Below are positions 8,626 through 17,605 of a DNA stretch of 64,000 nt, piece after piece. The stretch is taken from positions 124,001 to 188,000 of the forward strand of contig JBCCQA010000007.1 of assembly GCA_039024635.1 (NCBI GenBank), read 5' to 3'. Position 1 is the stretch's first letter. The number at the start of each line of letters is the position of its first letter. The stretch is from Kuafuiihalomonas sp039024635. GTDB lineage: Bacteria; Myxococcota; Kuafuiibacteriia; Kuafuiibacteriales; Kuafuiibacteriaceae. The notes beneath the pieces were generated by a model. The model was not told the origin of the DNA. It ran no database searches and worked only from the letters and a program-made list of their open reading frames with translations. The position numbers and the translations under genes were made by a program.

Positions 8626-10272
8626 ATGTACCAATACGACGCCATCGATCAGGAGATCGTCGACGCCCGAGTCGAAGAGTATCGCGATCAGGTCGCTCGC
8701 CGACTGTCAGGGGCCCTGACCGAAGAAGAGTTTCGGCCTCTGCGCCTGATGAACGGACTCTACCTTCAGCTGCATGGCTACATGCTTCGGGTCGCCATTC
8801 CCTACGGGACCCTGTCCTCTCGCCAGCTGCGTGCCCTGGCCGAGATCTCTCGGCGCTATGACAAAGGTTACGGCCACTTCACGACACGCCAGAACATCCA
8901 GTTCAACTGGCCGAAGCTGGTCGAGACCCCGGACCTGCTGGCTGACCTGGCCAAGGTTGAGATGCATGCCATCCAGACGAGCGGAAACTGCATCCGCAAC
9001 GTCACAACTGATCCCTTTGCGGGCGCGGCCGCGGACGAGGTCGAAGATCCTCGGATCACCTGTGAGATCATCCGACAGTGGTCGACCTTCCATCCCGAGT
9101 TCGCTTTCCTTCCTCGCAAGTTCAAGATCGCGGTCACGGCGAGTCCTCACGACCGAGCGGCGATCGCCGTACACGACATCGGTGTCCGCGTAGTCGACGA
9201 TCCAGAAGAGGGCCCGGGCTTCGAGATATGGGCCGGCGGCGGGCAGGGGCGGGCGGCCTACCTGGCCGCGCTGGTTCGGCGCTTTCTGCCGCGTGCTCGC
9301 CTCCTGTCCTACTTGGAGGCGATCATGCGGGTCTACAACCGCTACGGACGACGGGACAACAAATACAAGGCCCGCATCAAGATCCTCGTCAACTCCATGG
9401 GCGCTGAGGCCTTCACGGAAGAAGTTGAGCGGGAGTGGCAGCAGATACTGGCCGAAGAAGCCCCCGTGGACGTTCCGCAGGGGGAGTGGGACCGGGTCGG
9501 GGCCTTCTTCGATCTCGAGCTGCCTCCGGCCCAAGAGGCCGAAGCAGACGACACCCATCCCGGCTTCGCCCGCTGGCGCGACGTCAACGTCGTTCCTCAT
9601 CGTCGGGCGGTCTACGCCAATGTGGTCATCTCCCTGAAGCCCAGAGGGGGCATCCCGGGCGACGCCAGCGCAAGTCAGATGGAGGGCGTGGCCGAGCTGG
9701 CCGATCGCTTCGGCCAGAGCGAGATCAGAGTCACCCACCAGCAGAACCTGGTGCTGCCCCATGTTCGGCGCCGGGACCTTTCGGCCCTCCACCGGGCCCT
9801 GGTCGAGCTCGACTTGGCGACCGCCAACCTGGACCAGGCCAGCGATATCATCGCCTGCCCCGGGATGGACTACTGCACTTTGGCCAATGCCCGCTCCATC
9901 CCGATCGCCCAGTCCATTTCGGCGCGCTTCGACGAGTCGCGGGAGGCGGAGATCGGCAAACTCAACATCAAGATATCGGGCTGCATCAACGCCTGCGGTC
10001 ACCACCACGTGGGGCACATCGGCATTCTGGGTATCGATAAGCGGGGCGAGGAGTCCTACCAGCTCGCCATCGGTGGGAGCCACGATGAGAACGCCGCCCT
10101 GGCCAAGGTCTTGGGCCGAGCGATTTCGGCCGAAGAGGTTCCGGCCGCCATAGACGCCATCATCGAGGTGTGGATGGGGCACCGGCTGGAAGGCGAGACG
10201 CTCCCTCGAACAGTCCAGAGGGTGGGGCTCGTTCCCTTCAAGGAGAAGGTCTATGGCTTTGTTCACGCCTGA
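8626..10272 (+). CDS. cysI: Siroheme nitrite/sulfite reductase hemoprotein
   Basis: A 548-residue hemoprotein that reduces sulfite to sulfide with six electrons. The siroheme/[4Fe-4S] Cys set is complete: C411-x5-C417 (ACPGMDYC) and C453-x3-C457 (GCINACGHH). The duplicated ferredoxin-like fold is evident from the N-terminal RLMNGLYLQLHGYMLR and FTTRQNIQ segments and the later IRVTHQQNL. Nitrite reductases share this fold, but the cysH/siroheme neighbourhood makes sulfite the likely substrate. No CysJ flavoprotein is nearby, so ferredoxin or another donor is expected. The 3' end overlaps the DUF934 gene by 20 bases. Confidence 0.92.
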   Translation: MYQYDAIDQEIVDARVEEYRDQVARRLSGALTEEEFRPLRLMNGLYLQLHGYMLRVAIPYGTLSSRQLRALAEISRRYDKGYGHFTTRQNIQFNWPKLVETPDLLADLAKVEMHAIQTSGNCIRNVTTDPFAGAAADEVEDPRITCEIIRQWSTFHPEFAFLPRKFKIAVTASPHDRAAIAVHDIGVRVVDDPEEGPGFEIWAGGGQGRAAYLAALVRRFLPRARLLSYLEAIMRVYNRYGRRDNKYKARIKILVNSMGAEAFTEEVEREWQQILAEEAPVDVPQGEWDRVGAFFDLELPPAQEAEADDTHPGFARWRDVNVVPHRRAVYANVVISLKPRGGIPGDASASQMEGVAELADRFGQSEIRVTHQQNLVLPHVRRRDLSALHRALVELDLATANLDQASDIIACPGMDYCTLANARSIPIAQSISARFDESREAEIGKLNIKISGCINACGHHHVGHIGILGIDKRGEESYQLAIGGSHDENAALAKVLGRAISAEEVPAAIDAIIEVWMGHRLEGETLPRTVQRVGLVPFKEKVYGFVHA

Positions 10273-10711
10273 AGGTCTGGTCGAAGACCAAGCGATTAGG
10301 GTCGACGATGAAGCTCCGCTTCCGAAGGAGGGCTTGGTGATGGTCTCCGTGGCCCGGTGGTTTGACGCGGCCAAGGAAGAGCCCGGACGCATTCGAGGTC
10401 TCGTTCTCAGAACGGACGATCCTGTCGACGGCCTGCCGCCGGATCTGGACCGTATCGAGTTCGAAGTGGAGCGCTTCACCGACGGTCGGGTCTTCACTCA
10501 GGCACGGCTTCTTCGGAGACGCCACGGCTTCAGAGGGGTCATCAGCGTCACTGGGCCCTTCCTCCCGGACCAGGCCGCTCACCTCTTCCGCTGTGGTGTG
10601 GATGCCATCGTGGTGCCGGACGACGTCGATCCTGAGCCTTGGGCCCGAACGGTGGCGCGCTTCCCGCGCTACTACCAGAGCGCTGCTCGAGGCGTTGGCG
10701 TTCGCATCTAG
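10253..10711 (+). CDS. DUF934 family protein of the sulfite reductase operon
   Basis: A 152-residue protein of the DUF934 family, regularly encoded directly after cysI in proteobacteria lacking CysJ. Typical features are DGRVFTQARLLRRR in the middle, LPDQAAHLFRCGVDAIVV, and a terminal ARFPRYYQSA. No cofactor motif can be seen. The start lies 20 bases inside cysI, so translation is probably coupled. A role in electron delivery to sulfite reductase has been suggested for such genes from context; nothing in the sequence proves it. It ends the operon, 18 bases from a convergent gene. Confidence 0.88.
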   Translation: MALFTPEGLVEDQAIRVDDEAPLPKEGLVMVSVARWFDAAKEEPGRIRGLVLRTDDPVDGLPPDLDRIEFEVERFTDGRVFTQARLLRRRHGFRGVISVTGPFLPDQAAHLFRCGVDAIVVPDDVDPEPWARTVARFPRYYQSAARGVGVRI

Positions 10712-10729
10712 TCCAGCGTTGCGGGTCGC

Positions 10730-13396
10730 TCAGCGGCAGCCGGTGCCTCGTTGGTCCCCAGCGCTGCACGCCAGCTGACGGAGGACCAAGGTCCGCGCCC
10801 CCGTCGCGACCAGTACATCCTCCAGGCCGTCCTCGTCCACGTCCAACACGGCGAGGCTTTCGGGCGCCTCACCCAGGCTGAGCGGTCCGTCTACCGGCTC
10901 CAGCCGGCCCTCGCCTCGAACGAGACGGCTGACCCGAAGCGTCCCTCGCGTGGTGTGAACCAGCTCTGCCCCCGGGCGACCGTCGAGGTCGGCCACGGCC
11001 ACCACGAGATGTCCAAAGGCTCGGTCGCCAGGGGCGAGGCGGGTCTCGATCGAAAGCGCGTTCTCCGCCACGTCTGAATCGGGGACCTGGTCTGTACGGG
11101 TGGATGTGAGGACGAAGAGCTCGGCCTCGGGTGGAGCGCTGAGCGCGTTGGCGGCCCCCCAGCGTACGAAGATGGCCGTGCCTCCCGGAGGGCTCGGTCG
11201 AACGCCATCGTCGTCCAAACTTAGTAGTACGTCTTGGAAGCCGTCGCCGTCCAGGTCGCCGACCTCCAGCTCTCGCACGGGGATCCGGCTCCCTGGTTCG
11301 CCAGACAACTTCTCGATCCCGGGCACTGACGGCGGGGGCGCCGAAGCGCAGCCCATGTCTTGGCCATCCCATCGCAGGATTCGACTGTAGGGACCCGCGG
11401 CATCGCTGGGCCCCGTGGGCTCGGCCTGAATCAGGATCTCCTCGACGCCGTCGGCGTCCATGTCCATCGCCCGAGCGACGGCACGCCGGCCCGATAGCAT
11501 ACAGGCGCAAGGGTCATCCGGGGCATCGGTGCGAGCCTGGATCACGTCGACGGTCTGGATCACCAGCCGGTTCGGGCCGCAGGATGCATTGCGGCCATCC
11601 TCGACCACCACAAGGCGGGCTTCGTTCTCGTCGACCTGGGCCACGGCGGAGGCTTCGATCTCTCCGAAGCGGGGCGCGATATGAGCGCTGAGACGCCGAG
11701 AACCGTCGCTCTCCAACTCCGCGATCCAGAGCCTTCCTTCGGGTTCGTCCACCGGTGCTTCGGCCACGATGGCGAGAAGGTCGTCCAGACCATCCCGAGC
11801 ATCATCGTCCGGGGCGACGACCAAGGTGTCGATGGCGGCCAGTCTTCCCAGGAGGACGCGGGTCGAAGCGGGACCCTCGGGCCCGTCGAAGAACCCGACC
11901 AGGGTGTCTGGTGTTTCCGTGATGACGATGTCCTGAGAACCGTCTCCGTCGAAGTCCCCCGCCGCCAGCTGCCCGACCTCGGCGTCAATGGGAAGGGCGG
12001 TCACGTCAAAGGAGTCGCCGTCGTTTCGAAGGACTTGAATCAAGTCCGGTTCCTGACCGATGAGGTCGACGCGGCCGTCGCCGTCCACGTCGGCGGCGCG
12101 GACCGTCCCCCAGGGCGGCTCCTTCGAGAAGATCCGAGTCAGGCCGTCTTCCGTCGAGAGGTGCACTCCGCCCCGGTTGACGAAGTCGGGGACGCCGTCA
12201 CCATCGAGGTCCGCGATCAGCTGGAGGCTGACCCCCCGCCTTCCGGCAGACTGGGGGCAGTTGCCCTCGGGCCCGCAGCGTGCCACTTCGCCCACGCCTC
12301 GATAGCGCGGTCCCCCCAAGGCTTCGAGCGCAGGGCCGTCCGGACCTGGGGTCCGGACCAGGACAGTAGAGCGCTCTTCGCCCTGGGCGGCCACGACGGC
12401 CCACTCCGGGGCCCCATCGAGATCGAAGTCGGCCAGGAAGGCGCCTGCACTTCCCAGTCGGCCGGGCACTTCGAAGCTGTCTCGAATCCTGAGCCGCCAG
12501 CCGGTTTCGGAACGAGCGAGGGTGGCGAGAATGGCGATTTCCGGTCCAGCCCGCCCGCCCTCGGTGGACTCCAGAGGGTAGGCCGTGAAGGCCAGCAGAT
12601 CTCCCATGGGGCCATCCTCTCTCTCGGGCAGGGTCGCGATGCTTCGGCCTACGCGAAAGGGGCCTAGAAGAACGTCCGGTGGGTCGGTCCCGAGCTCGAC
12701 CTCCTCGAAGTCTGGGTCCGCCCACACCTGCAGGGAAGGGCCGGACGTGGCTTCCACGAACATGAGCACGCGGGGCTGCATCTCGCCCTCGGGGTGCAAA
12801 CTCACCGCCCGAAGCGACTCGCCGGTGAGCGGGGGGCTCGAGAACGGCACCAGGTCGTCGGGCCGACGCTCGTCATTTCCTCTCACCACCTCCAAGCCGA
12901 TGGCGGACGCAATCAACAAATCGAGGCGGCCATCGGCGTTGGCGTCGCCTACGCCGAGGCGGCGAGGCTCGCTGAGGGCGGCCAGCTCGAGCCGGGAAGC
13001 CAACTGCGAGTCGCCTCCAAAAGCCACCGTCACTCCTTCTCCCGTCGCGGCCACGAGGTCTTGTGCGCCGTCGCCGTCGAAGTCGAGGGTACGCAGCCGT
13101 CGACCGCGGAGCTCCAGGCTCTCGGCCGCTTCGAAACGTCCAGTTGGCAGCTTGCAGATGGCGCCCTCTTCGTTGGCAGAAGAAAAGCCCGGCGGACAGC
13201 CGTTGGCCGCACTGAAGACGAACTGGCAGGACGCCTCCTCGGCCGTTCCGCAGTTGTAGCCGCTGAGCGTGGCCTCGCCATCACAGAACTCTCCGTTGTC
13301 GGGTTCCAGAACATCGTTGCCGCAGACCCCCCGTCCGTCGATGGCGTCCAGGGGCGCGCAACCCAAGGCGAGCAACAGAAAGACTGTTCTCTTCAT
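10730..13396 (-). CDS. FG-GAP/VCBS repeat lipoprotein
   Basis: An 888-residue exported protein. The N-terminus MKRTVFLLLALGCAPLD has a lipobox-like LALGC. Residues about 20-85 form a small Cys-containing module (VCGNDVLEPDNGEFCDGEA, a motif seen in myxobacterial secreted proteins). The rest contains many FG-GAP-like repeats with Asp-rich calcium loops such as DFDGDGAQD, DANADGRLD, DLDGDGVPD, DVDGDGRVD, DFDGDGSQD, DMDADGVEE and DLDGDGFQD, predicted to build a beta-propeller-like surface domain. Such propellers bind ligands or partners; none can be named. It is the third gene of a kinase-PEGA-propeller operon (1-base gap to the upstream gene). Confidence 0.85.
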   Translation of the reverse strand: MKRTVFLLLALGCAPLDAIDGRGVCGNDVLEPDNGEFCDGEATLSGYNCGTAEEASCQFVFSAANGCPPGFSSANEEGAICKLPTGRFEAAESLELRGRRLRTLDFDGDGAQDLVAATGEGVTVAFGGDSQLASRLELAALSEPRRLGVGDANADGRLDLLIASAIGLEVVRGNDERRPDDLVPFSSPPLTGESLRAVSLHPEGEMQPRVLMFVEATSGPSLQVWADPDFEEVELGTDPPDVLLGPFRVGRSIATLPEREDGPMGDLLAFTAYPLESTEGGRAGPEIAILATLARSETGWRLRIRDSFEVPGRLGSAGAFLADFDLDGAPEWAVVAAQGEERSTVLVRTPGPDGPALEALGGPRYRGVGEVARCGPEGNCPQSAGRRGVSLQLIADLDGDGVPDFVNRGGVHLSTEDGLTRIFSKEPPWGTVRAADVDGDGRVDLIGQEPDLIQVLRNDGDSFDVTALPIDAEVGQLAAGDFDGDGSQDIVITETPDTLVGFFDGPEGPASTRVLLGRLAAIDTLVVAPDDDARDGLDDLLAIVAEAPVDEPEGRLWIAELESDGSRRLSAHIAPRFGEIEASAVAQVDENEARLVVVEDGRNASCGPNRLVIQTVDVIQARTDAPDDPCACMLSGRRAVARAMDMDADGVEEILIQAEPTGPSDAAGPYSRILRWDGQDMGCASAPPPSVPGIEKLSGEPGSRIPVRELEVGDLDGDGFQDVLLSLDDDGVRPSPPGGTAIFVRWGAANALSAPPEAELFVLTSTRTDQVPDSDVAENALSIETRLAPGDRAFGHLVVAVADLDGRPGAELVHTTRGTLRVSRLVRGEGRLEPVDGPLSLGEAPESLAVLDVDEDGLEDVLVATGARTLVLRQLACSAGDQRGTGCR

Positions 13397-13397
13397 C

Positions 13398-14501
13398 TCA
13401 GAACCTCACTCCGCCACCACCCACGCCGAAGCTCGGTGTGAACTTCGGCCTCTGGGGTTGGTCGAAGATCCAGAGGAGGGCGCTTCCGGCGAGGGCCACG
13501 CCGGCGCCGATGCCCAGCCCCACGCTGAGGTCGCGGAAATCATCGCGACGAGCGACCGCGTCCATGTACCGGTCGGCTTCATCCACCGTGAAGCCGCTGT
13601 CCCCGTCGAGGGCGAGCGCCGTGGACTGGGCGTCGAGTGCAAGCCCGGTGGTCACCGCGGTGGCGAGGGCCAGGGCCGCGCCGGTTCCCGCCAGTCCCCA
13701 AGCCGCCTTTCTTTGGAAGGTGGGCTGCAGCCGTGCCTCGAGCTCCACTGATTCCGCGGCCTCGACCCGTATGCGCTCCGACCACGGCGTTCGACCCGGC
13801 TTCTCGACGACGACGAGATGGGGGCCAGGCGGAAGCTCCAGTGTCCGTCCCGCCTCCAGGACGCCGAGCTCCTCGTCGTCCACGACCAGGCGGCCCGATC
13901 CTGGGCCTTCAATCTTCAGCTCTGCAGGTCGAGGGCGCAGGGTCAGGGTGACGGGCGTCCGAAGGCCCGCTTCGGCCTGGACCACGCGCTCGATCGGAAT
14001 GTGGTTCGGGGCCTCGATGCGTAGCCTATGGACGCCAGGCTCGACCTCGAAGGACACCGGCGCCGGTAAGGTCTCCGCACCGTCCAGGGTCACCGACGCG
14101 CCCTGGGGCTCAGTGAACACGGCGATGCGGGAGCTGGGCGCTGTCCCCACTTCGATCTGGGCCCGCCGTCGTTCGAGGAGTGGCGCGATGTTGGCCAGGT
14201 GCTTGGCGGCGTGCTCACGCCTACGGCCTTCGGGCGATGCCCCCAGGTAGGCCCGGTACAGCTCGACCGCCCGCTCTAGATGGGCAATGTCCTCGTCCAC
14301 GAAGTACTGAAGGCGATGGGCCTGGGCGGCTGAGAACTGGGCTGCGGGTCGAGGCGCAAGAAGAAGAACTTCCTCGAAGGCTTCGATGGCCGGCTCGTAG
14401 CGACCATCGTCGTAGGCTTGCGTCCCTGCCTGGTAGAGGGCGCGGGCTTGGTCTTCGCTGGCCGGCGCGACCAGCACGATGAGTAGGATGATGCTCTTCA
14501 T
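13398..14501 (-). CDS. TPR/PEGA-domain membrane protein
   Basis: A 367-residue exported protein. A hydrophobic N-terminus (MKSIILLIVLVAPAS) is followed by a TPR-like helical region (about 17-105, ALYQAGTQAYDDGRYEPAIEAFEE) and two PEGA-type beta modules (about 120-190 and 190-265; TEPQGASVTLDG, GRLVVDDEELG). Two hydrophobic helices follow, around WGLAGTGAALALATAV and VGLGIGAGVALAGSALLW. The ATG at 14501 is preferred over that at 14507 because it gives an ATGA overlap with the kinase stop. Proteins of this type are commonly encoded beside Ser/Thr kinases in Myxococcota; the function is unknown. Confidence 0.8.
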   Translation of the reverse strand: MKSIILLIVLVAPASEDQARALYQAGTQAYDDGRYEPAIEAFEEVLLLAPRPAAQFSAAQAHRLQYFVDEDIAHLERAVELYRAYLGASPEGRRREHAAKHLANIAPLLERRRAQIEVGTAPSSRIAVFTEPQGASVTLDGAETLPAPVSFEVEPGVHRLRIEAPNHIPIERVVQAEAGLRTPVTLTLRPRPAELKIEGPGSGRLVVDDEELGVLEAGRTLELPPGPHLVVVEKPGRTPWSERIRVEAAESVELEARLQPTFQRKAAWGLAGTGAALALATAVTTGLALDAQSTALALDGDSGFTVDEADRYMDAVARRDDFRDLSVGLGIGAGVALAGSALLWIFDQPQRPKFTPSFGVGGGGVRF

Positions 14502-15937
14502 TCCCATGGCTCGATGTCGTCGGGGCGAGGCTTCGCAGGGCTTGGAGGCGGATGGCGTGGCGCCGGTTCAGATGCACGAGCCTCCAGCTCGAGGAACAGG
14601 GTCTGATCTCGGTTGGGCGTGACGCTCAGCTGCCGTGGCTCGTGGTCCTTGGCCTCCACCACGAGGGCCAGCGGCTCGGAAGAACGCTGGAGTCGAATCT
14701 CACCCGGGCCTCGACGAAGGCTGCGCCCGTCGGTCGTGCGCACCAAGGCCCCTTTGGGCAGACCGTTCAGCTCGATGGTCACGGGACCGGGCGAGGGCGC
14801 TGCCTCCGCTGGCGGGACCCGGGGCGTCGGGGCCTCGCGGGGCATGGGCTCGGCCTCCAGGCGCCCACCGCCCGACAGGATGATGGCGCCCAGCCCTACC
14901 CCAACGATGAGCCCAGTTGCCAAAGTCAGCGGTGTTCGCGTGGATCGCTTCGGGGGCGTAGCCGGGGGCGCGATGACCGGGGGCCGTTCGTCCACGGTGG
15001 ACTCGGTCCCTGGAAAGAAGAAGCTCTCTCCCTGGTCGATTCGGCACAGCATGTCGATGACTTCGACCAAGCTCGTCGGACGATGCTCGGGCTGCTTGGC
15101 CATGAGCTGGTTCGTCAGTCCGGCCAGGGACTCGGGGAGCTGATCCGCGATCTCGTTCAGCCGTGGAGGCGAGGAGTAGACGTGGTGGGTCATCACGTCG
15201 AAGGCGCTGGCGCCGCTGAAGGGCAGCCTTCCCGTCAACATCTCGAAGAGCAGCACGCCGAAGCCGTAGATGTCCGAGCGATGATCGATCTCTCGACCCC
15301 GACACTGTTCCGGCGACATATAGGAAGGCGTTCCGACCACGGCTCCAGTCTCGGTTCGCAAGAGGTCGGAGGGACCGTCTACGAGTTTGGCGACGCCGAA
15401 GTCCAAGAGCTTCACTGTCAGCTGGCCTCGGGTGTCGCGATCGCTGACCATCACGTTGGCGGGCTTGAGATCCCGGTGGGCGACGCCGGCCTCGGCCGCT
15501 GCGTCCAGGGCTTCGGCGACGGGTGCCAAGATCTCGATGGCATCGGCCAAGGACAAGGGACCATGGCGGTCGAGCAGCTCACGCAGGGTCGAGCCCGGCA
15601 CGTACTCCATGACGCAGTAGGAGCGACCATCCGGGAGCTCCCCAAATGAGAAGACGTCGACGATGTTCGGGTGTTCGATTCGGTTGACCGCCCTAGCCTC
15701 GGCTACGAAGCGAGCCTGTGCCGGGTCGTCGTGACAAAGCTCGGCGTTCAGCACCTTGATCGCGACACGCTTGCCGATCACCGGTTGGTGAGCTGCGTAG
15801 ACGGTCCCAAAGGCACCTCGACCCAGGACGAACTCGACCTCGTACTCGCCGATGGACGTGCCGGTCGCTAGCTCGCCTCGTTGGTGCCCTTTTGGCTCCA
15901 CTCTCGTCAGCCTACGGTCATTCGGACCCGGCTTCAA
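14498..15937 (-). CDS. Transmembrane Ser/Thr protein kinase with PEGA-like C-terminus
   Basis: A 479-residue Hanks-type kinase. The Gly loop GRGAFG is at 39-44, the ATP-anchoring Lys is K61, the catalytic loop HRDLKPAN is at 154-161 and DFG at 179-181, followed by a TPSYMSPEQ activation-segment end. All key catalytic residues are present, so it should be active. One transmembrane helix (about 336-355) separates the cytoplasmic kinase from an external part with a PEGA-like module (about 395-460, GALVRTTDGRSLR). The start is uncertain: TTG at 15937 is the longest option and GTG at 15901 is also possible. It heads an operon with the PEGA/TPR and FG-GAP genes, which may be its partners or substrates. 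Confidence 0.93.
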   Translation of the reverse strand: MKPGPNDRRLTRVEPKGHQRGELATGTSIGEYEVEFVLGRGAFGTVYAAHQPVIGKRVAIKVLNAELCHDDPAQARFVAEARAVNRIEHPNIVDVFSFGELPDGRSYCVMEYVPGSTLRELLDRHGPLSLADAIEILAPVAEALDAAAEAGVAHRDLKPANVMVSDRDTRGQLTVKLLDFGVAKLVDGPSDLLRTETGAVVGTPSYMSPEQCRGREIDHRSDIYGFGVLLFEMLTGRLPFSGASAFDVMTHHVYSSPPRLNEIADQLPESLAGLTNQLMAKQPEHRPTSLVEVIDMLCRIDQGESFFFPGTESTVDERPPVIAPPATPPKRSTRTPLTLATGLIVGVGLGAIILSGGGRLEAEPMPREAPTPRVPPAEAAPSPGPVTIELNGLPKGALVRTTDGRSLRRGPGEIRLQRSSEPLALVVEAKDHEPRQLSVTPNRDQTLFLELEARASEPAPRHPPPSPAKPRPDDIEPWE

Positions 15938-16033
15938 AAGTACGGACCGCGCGGGGTTGACCCGCTGTCATGAACAGGCGTTCTCTGGCCCAGAAAGGGA
16001 CACACGGAGACCCGGGCTCATCTTTCGCGGGAC

Positions 16034-16050
16034 CGAGGCTTCGGGCCTCG
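16034..16050. promoter_or_regulatory. Hairpin in the modA leader region
   Basis: CGAGGC-TTCGG-GCCTCG forms a perfect 6-bp stem with a 5-base loop, 54 bases upstream of the modA start, in the 166-base gap between the divergent kinase and mod operons. It could be an operator or an RNA structure. It does not match the ModE box as I know it. Confidence 0.3.
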
Positions 16051-16103
16051 ATGGTCGAGTGTCCTACACTGTCCACATCTTCTTCTTGCCACGCCCCCTT
16101 GGG

Positions 16104-16850
16104 ATGGTTGATGTCACCAGGCGCGTGAGGGCCTTGGCCTTGCTGGGGGTCCTAGCGGCCCAAGCCTGTAGCGAAGACGGGCCGCAGGTGCGCGTCTTCG
16201 CGGCTGCCTCCCTGCGTGAAGTTGTGGACGACATGGCCGAGGACTTCGAAGCGGCCCACCCTCAATGGTCGGTTCGAGCCGTTTACGCCGGAAGTCAGAC
16301 CCTCCGACTTCAGGCCGAGGCCGGCGCATCCTTCGACCTCTTCATGTCCGCCCATGCCGAGCACCTAGACCGGCTCCACGCGTCGGGTCGGTGCGATCCC
16401 CCGCGCGTCATGGCCGGAAACCGTTTGGCCCTGGTGGTTCCGGAAGGCTCGTCGACTGAAGACTTGGAAGGGTTGGCGAAGGCGGAGCGCATCGTCCTTG
16501 GAAGCCGAGAGGTTCCGCTCGGACGCTACACCGAAGAGTTCCTCGGTCGAGCGGCTAGAACCTACGGCGAGAATTGGGCGCATCAGGTCCGGGATCAGGT
16601 GGCGTCTCGGGAGCGGAGCGCTCGTCTGGTTCGGGCCAAGCTCTCCTTGGGTGAAGCGGGGGCTGCCATCGTGTATGCGACCGACGCCGACGGCCTGAGC
16701 ATGCGCAGGATCCCGATCGAAGACGGGTTGAACCCTAGAGCCAACTACGTCGCCGCCTCCTCGAGCGAGCTCGGTCGTCGATTCTTGGCGTGGGTAGAGG
16801 GGCCCAAGGGTCGGGCCCGCCTGGCTGAGCGAGGTTTCCTCCCGCCGTGA
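16104..16850 (+). CDS. modA: Molybdate ABC transporter substrate-binding protein
   Basis: A 248-residue periplasmic binding lipoprotein. The signal peptide ends in LAAQAC at a lipobox-like Cys. The mature domain begins VRVFAAASLREVVDDMA, the ModA signature, followed by YAGSQTLRLQAEAGASFDLFMSA (split by the usual Gly/Ser ligand loops) and IVYATDAD near the C-terminal lobe. The ATG at 16104 is chosen because it gives a normal signal peptide; the open frame extends further upstream without one. It is followed by modB with a GTGA overlap. Tungstate binding cannot be excluded. Confidence 0.93.
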   Translation: MVDVTRRVRALALLGVLAAQACSEDGPQVRVFAAASLREVVDDMAEDFEAAHPQWSVRAVYAGSQTLRLQAEAGASFDLFMSAHAEHLDRLHASGRCDPPRVMAGNRLALVVPEGSSTEDLEGLAKAERIVLGSREVPLGRYTEEFLGRAARTYGENWAHQVRDQVASRERSARLVRAKLSLGEAGAAIVYATDADGLSMRRIPIEDGLNPRANYVAASSSELGRRFLAWVEGPKGRARLAERGFLPP

Positions 16851-17605
16851 GTCGGCTGCTCGGAACAATGCTGGCCGGTCTGTTGATCGTCCTCCTGGCC
16901 CTGCCGCTCCTCGGTTTGGTCTTCGTCGCTCGTCCGCGTGCGCTCGGCGCCGTCTTGTTCAGCCCTGCCTTTCTCGAGGCGCTCGGACTCAGTCTGGGGA
17001 CCACGGCGCTCAGTCTTCTCATGGTGATCACGGCCGGCACCCGGCTCGCCTGGTCCTTGGCCACGAGCAGACCGCGACCCTGGCTGGAGCGGCTCTTGCT
17101 CCTCCCCATCGTCATGCCTCCGGCTGTTCTCGGTGTGGCCTTGTTGAGCGCCCTGGGGACCCAGGGTATCGTGGGTCCTTTCCTCCAGGGTCTCGGGCTT
17201 CGTTTGCCCTTCAGCACGACGGCCGTGGTTCTGGTCCAGGTCGTGGTCGCGACGCCCTTCTACGTTCAGGCCGCCTTGGCAGCATTCCGTCGTCTAGATC
17301 CCGAGCTTCTCCTCGTGGCTCGCAGTTTGGGTTCGACGCCCTGGGAGAGCTTTCGGCGCGTCGGCTTGCCGCTCGCCCTTCCAGGCCTGATCTCCGGTCT
17401 GAGTTTGGCCGCGGCCCGGGCCTTGGGCGAGTTCGGCGCCACTTTGATGTTCGCCGGGAATGCGGCGGGCCGAACCCAGACTCTCCCTCTCCTCATCTAT
17501 GAAGCACTCGAACGCGACGTCACCGAGGCTGCATCCATGGCGCTCCTCCTTCTGGCCTTGGCCACATTGTTCATCCTGGGGCCAAACATCGTGAGGCGGC
17601 TTTGA
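16847..17605 (+). CDS. modB: Molybdate ABC transporter permease
   Basis: A 252-residue inner-membrane permease with about five hydrophobic helices. The EAA loop that contacts the ATPase is seen as SLGSTPWESFRRVGLPLALPG, in the position and form typical of ModB/CysT permeases, and RALGEFGATLMFAGN is a ModB hallmark. It starts with GTG overlapping the modA stop, and its own stop overlaps the TTG start of modC, so all three are translated together. ModB is the membrane channel of the ModABC importer. Confidence 0.93.
   Translation: MSRLLGTMLAGLLIVLLALPLLGLVFVARPRALGAVLFSPAFLEALGLSLGTTALSLLMVITAGTRLAWSLATSRPRPWLERLLLLPIVMPPAVLGVALLSALGTQGIVGPFLQGLGLRLPFSTTAVVLVQVVVATPFYVQAALAAFRRLDPELLLVARSLGSTPWESFRRVGLPLALPGLISGLSLAAARALGEFGATLMFAGNAAGRTQTLPLLIYEALERDVTEAASMALLLLALATLFILGPNIVRRL

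Noticed and set aside
8707..10497. Long minus-strand open frame opposite cysI
   Set aside because: The plus strand encodes a complete sulfite reductase with all Cys ligands; the antisense frame has no recognisable domain.
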